A stretch of 64,000 bases of DNA, taken from contig JAZKGQ010000004.1 in the NCBI GenBank assembly GCA_040385825.1, positions 1 to 64,000 of the forward strand, in the 5' to 3' direction. Below, piece by piece: positions 42,273 to 51,821 of the stretch; position 1 is the first letter of the stretch, and every line of letters starts with the position of its first letter. The position numbers and the translations under genes are program-made. The notes below the pieces were generated by a model. The model searched no databases. It was given only the letters and a program-made list of their open reading frames with translations, and was not told where the DNA came from. The DNA is from JANNNF01 sp040385825 (lineage in GTDB: Bacteria > Pseudomonadota > Alphaproteobacteria > Rhodobacterales > Rhodobacteraceae).

Positions 42273-45055
42273 CCCTGCGCCCGTTCCGCGCCATCGGCGA
42301 TGGCCTCGCGCAGCTTGCGTTCCAGCGCCTCTTGCTTGGATTTGGCATGCAGTTTCAGGCCGAACATGTCCTTTACATAGAAAGTGTCCACCACCTGCGC
42401 CCCATAGGTCGCGATCACCGCGCTGGCGATATAGATGGTGTTGTTGGCAAGGGTGCGGGTCAGGTCATACAGCAGGCCGGGGCGGTCGCGGGTGTCGACC
42501 TCGATGATGGTGTAAATCTCGGACCCTTCGTTGTCGAAGGTGACATGGGTGGGAAAGCGGAACTCGCGTTCGCGTTTCTTGACCTTGTCGCGGTCTTTCA
42601 ACGCCTCGCGGGCGACGACTTCGCCCTTCAGGGTCTTTTCGATCATGCCGCGCAGGCGGGGCAGGCGGGCCGCCTCATACGGGCGGCCTTCGATGTCCTG
42701 CACCCAGAACACGGCGGTCGCATAGCCATCCTTGGAGGTGTAGGTGCGGGCATCGACCACATTTGCGCCCACCAGCGCCAAGGCCCCCGCCAGCCGCGAG
42801 AAGATGCCGGGATGATCGACAAGCGCAAAGCAGGCGCGGGTGGCGTCGCGGTAGGGGTCTGGGTCCAGATCGATGCGGATTTCATTGTCCGACAGGCCAA
42901 GCAGCAACCGCGCGAACACGGCTTGCGTATCGGTGGACAGCCCGCGCCAGTAGGGGGCGTAGTGCCGCGCGGCCTCGGCGCGCAGGTCGCGCACATCCCA
43001 GCCTGACAGGCGGGCGCGCAGGGCGTGCTTGGCCTCATCCTCGCGGTTTTCGCGGTTCAGCGATTCCAGCCCGCCTTCCAGCGCATCGGCGGTGTCGCGG
43101 TACAACTGGCGCAGCAGCATGGCCTTCCAGTTGTTCCACGTCCCCGGCCCCACCCCGCGAATGTCGCAGACGGTCAGAATTGTCAGCAAGTCCAGCCGTT
43201 TGCGGGTCTTCACCGCCTTGGCAAAATCGCGCACCGTGCGCGGATCGCCGATGTCACGCTTTTGCGCCATGTCGGACATCAGCAGGTGATAGCGCACCAG
43301 CCATTCCACGGTTTCGCATTCTTCGCTGTCCAGCCCCAGACGGGGCGCGATGCGGCGGGCCAGTTGCGCGCCGATGATCGAATGATCCTCGGGGCGGCCC
43401 TTGCCGATGTCGTGCAACAGCAACGCCACATACAGCACGCGCCGGTTGACCCCGGCCTTCAGGATGGACGAGGACAGCGGCAGATCCTCGACCAACTCGC
43501 CCCTTTCGATCTGCGCCAGAACGCTGATGGTCTGGATGATATGCTCGTCCACCGTGTAATGGTGATAGACATTGAACTGCATCATCGCGACGATGTTTTC
43601 AAATTCGGGGATGAAGGCGGCCAGCACGCCCAACTCGTTCATCCGGCGCAAAGACCGTTCCGGGTTGCCGTGTTTCAGCAGAAGATCAAGAAAGATCTGC
43701 ACAGCCTCGGGGTTGGTGCGCAGATCGTCGTCGATCCGGTCCAGATGCCCCGCCAGCAGGCGCATGACATTGGGATGCAGCAGGTATCCGGTGCGCAGGG
43801 CTTCCTCGAACACCCGCAGCAGGTTCAGCTTGTCGGCCAGAAAGGCGGCAGGGTCGGTCACGTCAATGCGGCCCTGCACCAGTTTGTAGCCGGCCTTCAC
43901 CCGCTTGGTGCGCTTGAAAATCCCCAGAAGCGAGGCTTCTGGCTTGGCATGGCGCGCCTCAAGCTCGGTCAGGAACACGCGGGTCAATTCGCCGACGCGG
44001 GTGGCGTGGCGGAAATAATCCTGCATGAAATGTTCAACCGCCCGGCGCCCGCCGGAATCGCGGTAGCCCATGCGTTCGGCCACCTCGACCTGAATGTCGA
44101 AGGTCAACTGATCGGTCGCCCGCGCCGTGATGTGGTGCATGTGGCAGCGCACCGCCCAGAGGAAATCTTCGGCGCGGGTGAAGATGTCGTATTCTTCGCG
44201 GGACAAAAGCCCCGCGCCCACCAGCCCTTCGGAGGAGGACACCCGGTTCAGATACTTGCCGATCCAGTACAGGGTTTGCAGGTCGCGCAGGCCGCCCTTG
44301 CCTTCCTTGACGTTGGGTTCCAGCACATAGCGCTGGCCGCCCTGCCGCTTGTGCCGCTCGGCGCGTTCGGCCAGCTTGGCCTCGATGAATTCCGGCCCGG
44401 TGTTGCGGAACAATTCGGACCACAGCCGGTCGCCCAGTTCCACCGCCAGCGGCGCATAGCCCGCGACATGGCGGTATTCCAGCAGGGCGGTGCGGATGGT
44501 GATGTCCTCGCGCCCCAGCCGGATGCAGTCCTTCACCGTGCGGCTGGCATGGCCCACCTTCAGCTTCAGATCCCACAGCATGTACAGCATGGATTCGATC
44601 ACCGATTCCGCCCAGGGGGTGATCTTCCAGGGGGTCAGGAACAGCAGATCCACGTCGGAGTGGGGGGCCATCTCGGCCCGGCCATAGCCGCCGACCCCCA
44701 ACACCGCGATGCGTTCGGATTCGGTGGGGCTGGGCAGCGGATGCAGATGGTCGACGGCCACCCGCAGGGCGGCGGTGACCAGCCCGTCGGTCAGACAGGC
44801 CTGCGCGCGGACCAGGGCGCGGGCCTCCAGCGGATGGGCCTTGAAGGCGGCTTGCAGCGCGTCATTGGCGCGGGATCTGGCCTGCGCCATGTGGCCCACG
44901 GCAATGGCACGTGCGGCCTTGGGGTTGGCGGCGGCGCCGATATCGGCGGCGATGGCGCGGGTCAGGGCGGCGCTGTCGATGATCGTGGTCGCGGGCAACA
45001 GCATCGGGGCAGGGGCGGCGGGCTGTGCCGCCGCCACCACGTTTGCGGCTGGCAT
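42269..45055 (-). CDS. glnD: Bifunctional uridylyltransferase / uridylyl-removing enzyme GlnD
   Basis: This 928-residue nitrogen sensor uridylylates PII proteins when glutamine is low and deuridylylates them when it is high. The nucleotidyltransferase domain has GVGGYGRAEMAPHSDVDLLF near residue 120-140. The HD domain has ALLLHDIGKGRPEDHSIIGA near 540. Two C-terminal ACT domains (about 730-800 and 840-910) bind glutamine. Length and domain order are normal. ATG overlaps the stop of the LpoA-like gene by one base (TGATG), and its own stop overlaps murJ. Confidence 0.97.
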   Translation of the reverse strand: MPAANVVAAAQPAAPAPMLLPATTIIDSAALTRAIAADIGAAANPKAARAIAVGHMAQARSRANDALQAAFKAHPLEARALVRAQACLTDGLVTAALRVAVDHLHPLPSPTESERIAVLGVGGYGRAEMAPHSDVDLLFLTPWKITPWAESVIESMLYMLWDLKLKVGHASRTVKDCIRLGREDITIRTALLEYRHVAGYAPLAVELGDRLWSELFRNTGPEFIEAKLAERAERHKRQGGQRYVLEPNVKEGKGGLRDLQTLYWIGKYLNRVSSSEGLVGAGLLSREEYDIFTRAEDFLWAVRCHMHHITARATDQLTFDIQVEVAERMGYRDSGGRRAVEHFMQDYFRHATRVGELTRVFLTELEARHAKPEASLLGIFKRTKRVKAGYKLVQGRIDVTDPAAFLADKLNLLRVFEEALRTGYLLHPNVMRLLAGHLDRIDDDLRTNPEAVQIFLDLLLKHGNPERSLRRMNELGVLAAFIPEFENIVAMMQFNVYHHYTVDEHIIQTISVLAQIERGELVEDLPLSSSILKAGVNRRVLYVALLLHDIGKGRPEDHSIIGAQLARRIAPRLGLDSEECETVEWLVRYHLLMSDMAQKRDIGDPRTVRDFAKAVKTRKRLDLLTILTVCDIRGVGPGTWNNWKAMLLRQLYRDTADALEGGLESLNRENREDEAKHALRARLSGWDVRDLRAEAARHYAPYWRGLSTDTQAVFARLLLGLSDNEIRIDLDPDPYRDATRACFALVDHPGIFSRLAGALALVGANVVDARTYTSKDGYATAVFWVQDIEGRPYEAARLPRLRGMIEKTLKGEVVAREALKDRDKVKKREREFRFPTHVTFDNEGSEIYTIIEVDTRDRPGLLYDLTRTLANNTIYIASAVIATYGAQVVDTFYVKDMFGLKLHAKSKQEALERKLREAIADGAERAQG

Positions 45056-46236
45056 CAGAACCCGGCACCGGCAAAGCTGCGCGGGGCGGCGTCGATGATC
45101 ACGGCCGCATTGTTGCGCACCTGCGCAATCGCCAGACCGCGTTCATTGGTGCCATCGGTGCGCAGCCGGAAGATGCCGTTGACACCAACATAGCCCGCCC
45201 CTTGCGTCAGCGCGGCTGTCGACAGGGCATTGGTCTTGCCTTGCTTGACCAGCGCGCCGATCGCGGCAACTCCGTCATAAGCCAGGCCTGCAATCGGGTG
45301 CGGGGCCTCGGAAAACGCGGTCTGATAGCGGTTCTGGAACTGGCCATAGAGGCCGGGATCCGGCAGCGCAAACCAGCCCCCCTGCACCCCCGGCAAGGCC
45401 AGCGCCGCCGCCGGAATGTCCCAACGCGCCAGACCGATCATCTGGGCGGTGGCATTCGACATGCCGTTGTCGGTCAGCAACTGGCTGACCAGCGGCAAGG
45501 CGGTGGCGCTGTTCGCGGTCAGGAACAACGCATTGGCCCCGGCAGATTTTGCCGTCTGCGCAATCGACGGGATGGCCGAGGCGATGCCCTGCTGCGACAG
45601 CTCGTACGAGCCGACCGCCACCACGGCCCCCCCCGCCGTCTGCACCCCGCGCTGAATGGCCGCGCGGCCCAGATCGCCCGCCGTATCGCGGTCATGCACA
45701 ATCATGATGCGGCTTTTGCCGGATCGCACCGCATAGCTCGCCAGCCGTCTGGCGGTGTTGTCAAAGGTCGGGCCAAGCACGAACACGTTGCCGCCCGCGA
45801 CATCGGTGTTGTTCGAGAACGACAGCACGGTGATCCCGCGCGGGGCCATGGCGACGCCCACGGCATTCACCTCTTGTGCATAGACCGGGCCAAGAATGAT
45901 CTTCGCGCCCTCATCCGCCGCCTTGATCGCCATGGCCTGCGCCTGACCGGGCTGGGCTGCGGTGTTGTAGACCCGCAGGTCGATCTTCACCCCACCCAGA
46001 TCGGAGATCGCCAGCCGCGCCGCATTCTGCAGACTGCGGGCCAGCAGTTCATCCGTGGCCTGGCCGGACCCGCCGGGCACCAGCAGGGCGACGGGCACAG
46101 CCTCGCCCGTGTTGATCGCGGGGCCTGCGCCGCTGATCGGGCCGGCACCGGGTACACAGGCCGCCAGAACAAAAGCGGCGAACACGACAACAAGACGCCC
46201 CGGCGTCTTGCACGCTTGGACAATAGCAGACAACAT
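45055..46236 (-). CDS. Penicillin-binding protein activator (LpoA-like lipoprotein)
   Basis: This 393-residue lipoprotein has a signal peptide ending in the lipobox FVLAACVPG. The mature part is a periplasmic type I binding-protein fold (VALLVPGGSGQATDELLARS, ILGPVYAQEVNAVGVAMAPRG, MIVHDRDTAGDLGRAA), the arrangement of the C-terminal domain of LpoA. In alphaproteobacteria such proteins are annotated as penicillin-binding protein activators and adjoin rsmI and yraN, as here (divergent). ATG 46236 follows GAGGAATTCCTT. Cognate PBP not identifiable. Confidence 0.88.
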   Translation of the reverse strand: MLSAIVQACKTPGRLVVVFAAFVLAACVPGAGPISGAGPAINTGEAVPVALLVPGGSGQATDELLARSLQNAARLAISDLGGVKIDLRVYNTAAQPGQAQAMAIKAADEGAKIILGPVYAQEVNAVGVAMAPRGITVLSFSNNTDVAGGNVFVLGPTFDNTARRLASYAVRSGKSRIMIVHDRDTAGDLGRAAIQRGVQTAGGAVVAVGSYELSQQGIASAIPSIAQTAKSAGANALFLTANSATALPLVSQLLTDNGMSNATAQMIGLARWDIPAAALALPGVQGGWFALPDPGLYGQFQNRYQTAFSEAPHPIAGLAYDGVAAIGALVKQGKTNALSTAALTQGAGYVGVNGIFRLRTDGTNERGLAIAQVRNNAAVIIDAAPRSFAGAGF

Positions 46237-46336
46237 AAGGAATTCCTCACTCCCAGAGGCGCGGCAGAGGTGCGGCATCGGTGGGCAGGTTATGCGCATC
46301 GCGGGGGGAAGTAAACTTGTCAGGGGAGCTCACATC

Positions 46337-47284
46337 ATGTCCATCGGCAGCATTCCGTCCCATGGGACGGAGACCGGAGCGGGCCAGCAGGACGACAATG
46401 GTGTCGAGAAACCGGCTGGTCTGGAGGTGGAAAGGCGCAGCCTGTCGCGGGCAATCACACCGGGGCTGCACTTCGTGTCAACCCCGATCGGTGCCGCGCG
46501 TGACATCACGCTGCGGGCGCTGGACATTCTGGCCGGCGCCGATGTGCTGGCGGCAGAAGATACCCGCACCTTGCGCCATCTGATGGAAATTCACGGCATT
46601 TCCCTGGGCGCGCGGCCTTTGGTCGCCTATCACGAACACAACAATCAGGCCGCCCTTCCCCGCCTGATGCGCGCGCTGACCGAAGGCAAATCGGTGGCCT
46701 ATGCGTCCGAGGCGGGCACCCCGCTGATCTCGGACCCCGGCTTTCAACTGGCCCGCGCGGCCATTGCCGAAGGCGTGGCGGTGCTGGCGGCCCCCGGTGC
46801 CTCGGCGGTGCTCTGTGCGCTGACGGTTTCCGGCCTGCCGTCGGACCGGTTCATGTTCGCGGGCTTTGCGCCGTCGGCAAGATCGGCACGCCTGACCTTT
46901 CTGCAAGAGCTGCGTGACGTGCAGGCGACGCTGATCCTGTATGAATCGCCAAAGCGCGTTAAGGGATTATTGGATGATCTGGTGCAAGTTATGGGGACGA
47001 CGCGCTACGCTGTGGTGTGCCGGGAACTGACCAAGCGATTCGAGGAAGTGTCGCGCGGGGCGCTTGGTGATCTGGTGGCGGGGTTTGCGGACCGGGATGT
47101 GAAGGGTGAAATCGTCGTTCTGGTGGATCGTGGGGCCGTCACGCGGGCCGATGCCGCCACAGTCGAACAGGCGCTGGATCAGGCCATGTCGCGGATGACG
47201 GTCAAGGATGCGGCGGCGGCGGTGGCGGAAGCCTTTGGTCTGCCACGCCGCGAGGTGTATCAGATGGCGCTGAAAAGGGGCTGA
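46337..47284 (+). CDS. rsmI: 16S rRNA (cytidine(1402)-2'-O)-methyltransferase
   Basis: This 315-residue SAM-dependent enzyme of the tetrapyrrole-methylase fold methylates the ribose of C1402 in 16S rRNA. Motifs are LHFVSTPIGAARDITLRAL, LAAEDTRTLRHLM, VAYASEAGTPLISDPGF and LAAPGASAVLCAL, all in order. A nonconserved leader of about 45 residues precedes the core. GGGGAG lies 8 bases before ATG 46337. The yraN gene starts two bases after its stop. Confidence 0.95.
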   Translation: MSIGSIPSHGTETGAGQQDDNGVEKPAGLEVERRSLSRAITPGLHFVSTPIGAARDITLRALDILAGADVLAAEDTRTLRHLMEIHGISLGARPLVAYHEHNNQAALPRLMRALTEGKSVAYASEAGTPLISDPGFQLARAAIAEGVAVLAAPGASAVLCALTVSGLPSDRFMFAGFAPSARSARLTFLQELRDVQATLILYESPKRVKGLLDDLVQVMGTTRYAVVCRELTKRFEEVSRGALGDLVAGFADRDVKGEIVVLVDRGAVTRADAATVEQALDQAMSRMTVKDAAAAVAEAFGLPRREVYQMALKRG

Positions 47285-47286
47285 AG

Positions 47287-47670
47287 ATGGCGGGTCAGGT
47301 TTTGACATCACGGTCGCTGCGCGGGGCACGCGCCTATCATGCGGGCGTGGCCGCGGAAAATCAGGTGGCCCAGTTCTATGAACGCGCGGGGCGCGCCGTT
47401 TGCGCGCGGCGCTGGCGCGGGTCGGGCGGCGAGATCGACTTGATTGCCCGCAATGGCGCCGAGGTGATCTTTATCGAGGTCAAGCAAAGCAGCACCCATG
47501 CCATTGCGGCCGAACATCTGACGCTGCGCCAGATGCAGCGCATCTATGCCTCGGCGGAAGAATTTCTGGCGGGCGAACCCAAGGGGTTGCTGACCGACGT
47601 GCGCTTTGATGTGGCGCTGGTCGATGGTCAGGGCCGGATCGAAGTGCTGGAAAACGCCTTCGCGGCCTGA
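47287..47670 (+). CDS. YraN family protein (UPF0102)
   Basis: This 127-residue protein of the YraN/endonuclease-like fold contains the restriction-like core GGEIDLIARNGAEVIFIEVK, where D and ExK align as in nucleases. Its role is unknown, though it is sometimes linked to DNA repair or Holliday junction processing by fold only. It follows rsmI with two bases between stop and start, the usual neighbour order in proteobacteria. Confidence 0.88.
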   Translation: MAGQVLTSRSLRGARAYHAGVAAENQVAQFYERAGRAVCARRWRGSGGEIDLIARNGAEVIFIEVKQSSTHAIAAEHLTLRQMQRIYASAEEFLAGEPKGLLTDVRFDVALVDGQGRIEVLENAFAA

Positions 47671-47738
47671 GCGGCGACCGGTTTGCATCCGCAGGCGGTA
47701 TCGGGCATCGTGCGGGCCACTGATCCGCGGAGAATGCG

Positions 47739-48683
47739 ATGTCGCTCAAGGTAGCCCTGCAAATGGACCCGATCGGGTCGGTCAACATCAACGGGGACAG
47801 CACGTTCCGCATCGCGCTGGAGGCGCAGGCGCGGGGCCATTCGCTGTTTTTCTATACGCCGGACAAGCTGGCCTTTGTCGAAGGCCGGGTGATGGCGCGG
47901 GGGTTTCCGATCACGCTGCGGCGCGAGGTTGGCAATCATGTGACCTATGGCGCAGAAACCGAGGTCGATCTGGCGGAGTTCGATGTGGTCTGGCTGCGGC
48001 AGGATCCGCCGTTCGACATGGGCTATATCACAACCACTCATCTGCTGGAGATGATCCATCCTAGGACCCTTGTGGTGAACGATCCGTTCTGGGTGCGCAA
48101 TTCGCCCGAAAAGCTGCTGGTTCTGCGCTTTGCCGATCTGACACCGCCGACGGCGATTGCCCGCGATCTGGCAACGATCCGGGCGTTCAAGGCGCGGCAT
48201 GGCGATATCATTCTGAAGCCACTGTACGGCAATGGCGGGGCGGGGGTGTTCCGGCTGGATGCGCAGGATCGGAATCTGGCATCGCTGCATGAGCTGTTCA
48301 GCGGCATCAACCGGGAGCCTTTGATCGTGCAGAAGTTCTTGCCGGATGTGTCGAAGGGCGACAAGCGGGTGATTCTGGTGGATGGCGAACCTGTGGGCGC
48401 GATCAACCGGGTGCCGCAGGCCGGGGAAACCCGGTCGAACATGCATGCGGGCGGGCGGCCCGAGAAGGTGGTGCTGACGCCGCGCGATCTGGAAATTTGC
48501 GCGCGGATCGGGCCGGTGTTGAAGCAGTATGGCCAGATTTTTGTGGGCATCGACGTGATCGGCGACTGGCTGACCGAGATCAACGTGACCTCGCCCACGG
48601 GAATTCAGGAGCTGGAGCGGTTTGACGGCACCAATACCGCCGCGCGCATCTGGCAGGTGATCGAGGCGAAACGGGCGGGGTGA
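47739..48683 (+). CDS. gshB: Glutathione synthetase
   Basis: This 314-residue ATP-grasp ligase joins gamma-glutamylcysteine and glycine. Motifs are QMDPIGSVNINGDSTFRIAL at the start, RQDPPFDMGYITTTHLLE, DIILKPLYGNGGAGVFRLD for ATP binding and GIDVIGDWLTEINVTSPTG for metal binding. Length is standard. GGAGAATGCG precedes the ATG. The gene ends 11 bases before a strong terminator. Confidence 0.96.
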   Translation: MSLKVALQMDPIGSVNINGDSTFRIALEAQARGHSLFFYTPDKLAFVEGRVMARGFPITLRREVGNHVTYGAETEVDLAEFDVVWLRQDPPFDMGYITTTHLLEMIHPRTLVVNDPFWVRNSPEKLLVLRFADLTPPTAIARDLATIRAFKARHGDIILKPLYGNGGAGVFRLDAQDRNLASLHELFSGINREPLIVQKFLPDVSKGDKRVILVDGEPVGAINRVPQAGETRSNMHAGGRPEKVVLTPRDLEICARIGPVLKQYGQIFVGIDVIGDWLTEINVTSPTGIQELERFDGTNTAARIWQVIEAKRAG

Positions 48684-48694
48684 GATCGGGGACT

Positions 48695-48734
48695 GGGGCG
48701 CTTTTTGCCCGATTGGGCAAAAAGCGCCCCTTTT
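48695..48734. terminator. Bidirectional Rho-independent terminator
   Basis: A perfect 16-bp stem (48695-48710 with 48715-48730), a 4-base loop GATT and a following TTTT lie between the convergent gshB and ComM/YifB genes. The stem itself contains runs of five T and five A, giving U-tracts in both orientations. Confidence 0.85.
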
Positions 48735-50248
48735 CAGGATTTTGCGCCCATGGACAGGCGATAGCTGACCGCTTCGGCGACATGGGGCTGGCGCAGCGCC
48801 GTGCTGCCGTCCAGATCGGCGATGGTGCGCGCCACCCGCAAGATCCGGTGATAGCCGCGCGCTGTCAGGCCAAAGCGGTCGGCCACCCGCGCCAGCAAGG
48901 CGCGGCTTTCGGCATCGGGGCTGGCCACCTCCTCCAGCAACTTGCCTTCCATGTCGGCATTGACCCGCACCCCCGGCGTTCCGGCAAAGCGGGTCGTCTG
49001 CACCGCGCGCGCCGCACTGACCCTGGCGGCGACGGTTGCAGAGGTGTCGCCGGTGGCGGGCAGATCAAGGTCGGTATAGGCCACGGGCGGCACTTCGACG
49101 CGCAGGTCGAACCGGTCGAGCAGCGGCCCCGAGATGCGGCCAAGATAGTCGTCGCCGCAGACCGGGGCCTTGGCGCAGGCGCGGGCGGGGTCGGTCATGT
49201 AGCCGCATTTGCAGGGGTTGGCGGCGGCCACCAGCAGGAACCGGCAGGGATAGCGGATATGGGCATTGGCGCGGGCCACCATGATTTCGCCGGTTTCGAT
49301 CGGCTGGCGCAGAGTGTCCAGCACCGTGCGGGGAAATTCGGGAAACTCATCCATGAACAGCACGCCGTTGTGGGCCAGGCTGACCTCGCCAGGTTTGGCG
49401 CCTTTGCCGCCCCCCACGATGGCCGCCATCGACGCTGTATGGTGCGGTTCGCGGAAGGGCCGCGCGCGGGAGATGCCGCCTTCGGACAGCAACCCTGCCA
49501 GCGAATGCACCATCGAGGTTTCCAGCGCCTCGGAGGCCGACAGCGGCGGCAATATGCCCGGCAACCGCGCGGCCAGCATGGATTTTCCCGATCCGGGGCT
49601 GCCGACCATGAACAGATGGTGCCGCCCGGCGGCGGCGATTTCCAGCGCGCGTTTGGCGCGTTCCTGGCCCTTGACTTCGCGCAGATCGCGGCTGCCGATG
49701 GCAAGCACGACCTCGCCCGCCTCGGCCGGGGTCAGGGGCGACTGCCCGGTGTAATGGCGCACCACATCGGCCAGGGTCGCCGCCGCCAGCACCTGTGTCG
49801 CCCCCACCCAGGCCGCCTCGGCCCCGCAGGCCCTGGGGCACAGCAGACTGCGATCCTCGACCGCCGCTGCCATGGCGGCGGGCAAGGCCCCGATCACCGG
49901 CATCAGGCGACCATCGAGCGACAGCTCGCCAAGCGCGACAGTGCGTTCGACCTCATCCTTGGGGATGATCTCGAGCGCCGCCAGCAGCGCCAGCGCAATC
50001 GGCAGATCGAAATGCGAGCCTTCCTTGGGCAGGTCGGCGGGCGACAGGTTGACCGTGATCCGCTTGGTCGGCAGCGCGATGGACATGGACGCAAGGGCCG
50101 CGCGGACGCGTTCCCTGGCCTCGGACACCGCCTTGTCGGGCAGGCCCACCAGCGTAAACGAAGGCATCCCGGCGGCGACGGCGCATTGCACCTCGACCAG
50201 CCGGGCCTCGACCCCTTCAAACGCCACCGTATAGGCCCGTGCAACCAT
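48734..50248 (-). CDS. comM: YifB/ComM family Mg chelatase-like AAA ATPase
   Basis: This 504-residue protein has the N-terminal ChlI-like domain (FEGVEARLVEVQCAVAAG, then KRITVNLSPADLPKEGSHFDLPI), the AAA core with Walker A VGSPGSGKSM and Walker B VLFMDEFPEFPR, and the C-terminal Mg_chelatase_C domain with CKCGYMTDPARAC (zinc-type cysteines). ComM homologs are hexameric helicases that promote branch migration during natural transformation. Its start at 50248 was chosen because it gives the usual N-terminus. It ends at the shared terminator. Confidence 0.93.
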   Translation of the reverse strand: MVARAYTVAFEGVEARLVEVQCAVAAGMPSFTLVGLPDKAVSEARERVRAALASMSIALPTKRITVNLSPADLPKEGSHFDLPIALALLAALEIIPKDEVERTVALGELSLDGRLMPVIGALPAAMAAAVEDRSLLCPRACGAEAAWVGATQVLAAATLADVVRHYTGQSPLTPAEAGEVVLAIGSRDLREVKGQERAKRALEIAAAGRHHLFMVGSPGSGKSMLAARLPGILPPLSASEALETSMVHSLAGLLSEGGISRARPFREPHHTASMAAIVGGGKGAKPGEVSLAHNGVLFMDEFPEFPRTVLDTLRQPIETGEIMVARANAHIRYPCRFLLVAAANPCKCGYMTDPARACAKAPVCGDDYLGRISGPLLDRFDLRVEVPPVAYTDLDLPATGDTSATVAARVSAARAVQTTRFAGTPGVRVNADMEGKLLEEVASPDAESRALLARVADRFGLTARGYHRILRVARTIADLDGSTALRQPHVAEAVSYRLSMGAKS

Positions 50249-50293
50249 GTCCCCACCCGTCTTTACCAAGATTAACGGTTAGGGCGGAATGGT

Positions 50294-51166
50294 TTACGAG
50301 TGGTAAATGGCGATGAACTTTGGCCAGGCCTCGGCATCGGCCACGGTCTTGTCACGGCAGAACGCGTTGCAAAAGCCAAAGCGGCGACCGCCAATGTCCA
50401 GCGCGTGGGTGACGGGTTTGCCGGAATAGGGGCAGGCGGTGTTTTCGGTGTCCAGCCCCGCCACGGCGCGGGCGGGCAGGGGCACCGGGCCGGGCCAGGT
50501 GCGGCGGCCATAATCGCGGCGGTAAAACGGCTGATCCGCGCCGTCGACCATGCCCATGGCCCGCCATTGCCGGAACGACGGGTGCGACAGATGCGCGTTG
50601 ACATAGGTCATCGCTGCAGCCCCGACGGGCAGGTTGTAGCCTGCGATGCGGGCGGCCACGGGGGCAAAGAACGCATCCGCGGCCGAATAGGCCCCGCAGA
50701 GCCACGGGCCTTTGGCCCCCGTCGCCTCGCGCGCCCAAGCCCAGATCGCCTCCAGCCGGGCCAGATCGGCCAGTACCTCGGGCGGCGGGACGCAGTCGGT
50801 ATAGCTGACGCGCAGGTTCATCGGGCAATGGCTGCGCAGCGCGACAAAGCCTGCATGCATTTCGGCCATCAGCACCCGCGCCACGGCGCGCGCCTGCGGA
50901 TCGGCGGGCAACAGGCCCGCCTCGGGGTGGCGGGAGGCCAGTTCTTCGGCAATCGCGATGGTTTCGGGCACCACCACGCCATCGGGGGTGCGCATGGTGG
51001 GTGCGGTTCTGCCGGGGAAGTAATCCTTCAGCATGGTGGCCAATTCATCGGTGTAAAGCCGGGCCGCATGAGTCCTGACCGGAATCCCGAAGGCGTCGAA
51101 CAGCAGCCAGCCCCGCAGGGACCAGCTTGAATAGGCGCGGTCGCCGATCACGAGGTCATAGGTCAT
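50294..51166 (-). CDS. Glutathione S-transferase fused to a YHS-like domain
   Basis: This 290-residue protein has an N-terminal GST (MTYDLVIGDRAYSSWSLRGW, VPETIAIAEELAS, then the helical domain with GPWLCGAYSAADAFFAP, about 1-215) plus an additional C-terminal segment (about 240-290) with NTACPYSGKPVTHALDIGGR and FGFCNAFCRDKTVAD. The Cys-Pro and FCxxxC spacing recalls the YHS domain, which binds metals in transport ATPases and related proteins. GST-YHS fusion is unusual and suggests metal or redox sensing. The ATG at 51166 gives the standard GST N-terminus. No other operon member is evident; the CobC-like phosphatase lies further upstream in the transcript. Confidence 0.85.
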   Translation of the reverse strand: MTYDLVIGDRAYSSWSLRGWLLFDAFGIPVRTHAARLYTDELATMLKDYFPGRTAPTMRTPDGVVVPETIAIAEELASRHPEAGLLPADPQARAVARVLMAEMHAGFVALRSHCPMNLRVSYTDCVPPPEVLADLARLEAIWAWAREATGAKGPWLCGAYSAADAFFAPVAARIAGYNLPVGAAAMTYVNAHLSHPSFRQWRAMGMVDGADQPFYRRDYGRRTWPGPVPLPARAVAGLDTENTACPYSGKPVTHALDIGGRRFGFCNAFCRDKTVADAEAWPKFIAIYHS

Positions 51167-51245
51167 GTCGCATCTCCGGTTGTTGCGCGCGTCAGGTTGC
51201 ATGGCAGGGGGCATTCCGAACAGCGCTGATTTGTGGGCCGGTCCA

Positions 51246-51821
51246 TCACGGAATGTGATTGACCTGTGCGGCCGTCCAAAGCCCGTCGTCATGGCACAGG
51301 CAGGTGACAGACAGATTGTCGATGGTCTGGGCCAGCGCCTGATAGGGGGTCAGACCTGCCGCGCGCTGGTATTGCGTCAGGATCGCGCCGAAATGGGCGA
51401 CGATGATGACATCGGTCTGGGGCAGGGCCAGCAGGCGGTCGGCGGCTGCCGCGACGCGGGCTGCGGCCTGATGCCAGCTTTCGCCATTCGGCGGAGCGGT
51501 GTGGCCGGGGTCTTCCCAGTATTGGCGGCTGAGGTCGGGCCATCTTGCCGAAACCTCGGCGAAGGTCAGGCCATCCCAGTCGCCGAAATGAAACTCGCGC
51601 AGGGCGGGGTCGGGGGGCAGGCGGTGGCGGGTGGCACAGAGCGCATCGGCGGTGGCGGTGGCGCGGATCAGGTCGGACGAGATCACCACCGCATCGGCGG
51701 GAAGATGCGCGTTCAGCCGCGCCAGGGCGGCGCTGTCGGACAGATCGGCCGGAATGTCGCGCCAGCCTGCGAAGGCCTTGGTATGGGTCGGGCCATGGCG
51801 GACCCACCACAGCCGCGTCAC
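51246..51821 (-). CDS. Histidine phosphatase family protein (CobC-like)
   Basis: This 191-residue phosphoglycerate-mutase-fold phosphatase carries the catalytic RHG motif (WWVRHGPTH). It also has ISSDLIRATATADAL, LREFHFGDWDGLTFAEV with the acid Glu, and IIVAHFGAILTQ with the second His. It overlaps the cobU-like gene by four bases, which favours a role in cobalamin biosynthesis as alpha-ribazole-5'-phosphate phosphatase. A general phosphatase remains possible. Confidence 0.87.
   Translation of the reverse strand: MTRLWWVRHGPTHTKAFAGWRDIPADLSDSAALARLNAHLPADAVVISSDLIRATATADALCATRHRLPPDPALREFHFGDWDGLTFAEVSARWPDLSRQYWEDPGHTAPPNGESWHQAAARVAAAADRLLALPQTDVIIVAHFGAILTQYQRAAGLTPYQALAQTIDNLSVTCLCHDDGLWTAAQVNHIP

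Noticed and set aside
43025..45193. 722-codon + strand frame opposite glnD
   Set aside because: Antisense shadow of glnD, with no domain motif and atypical composition.
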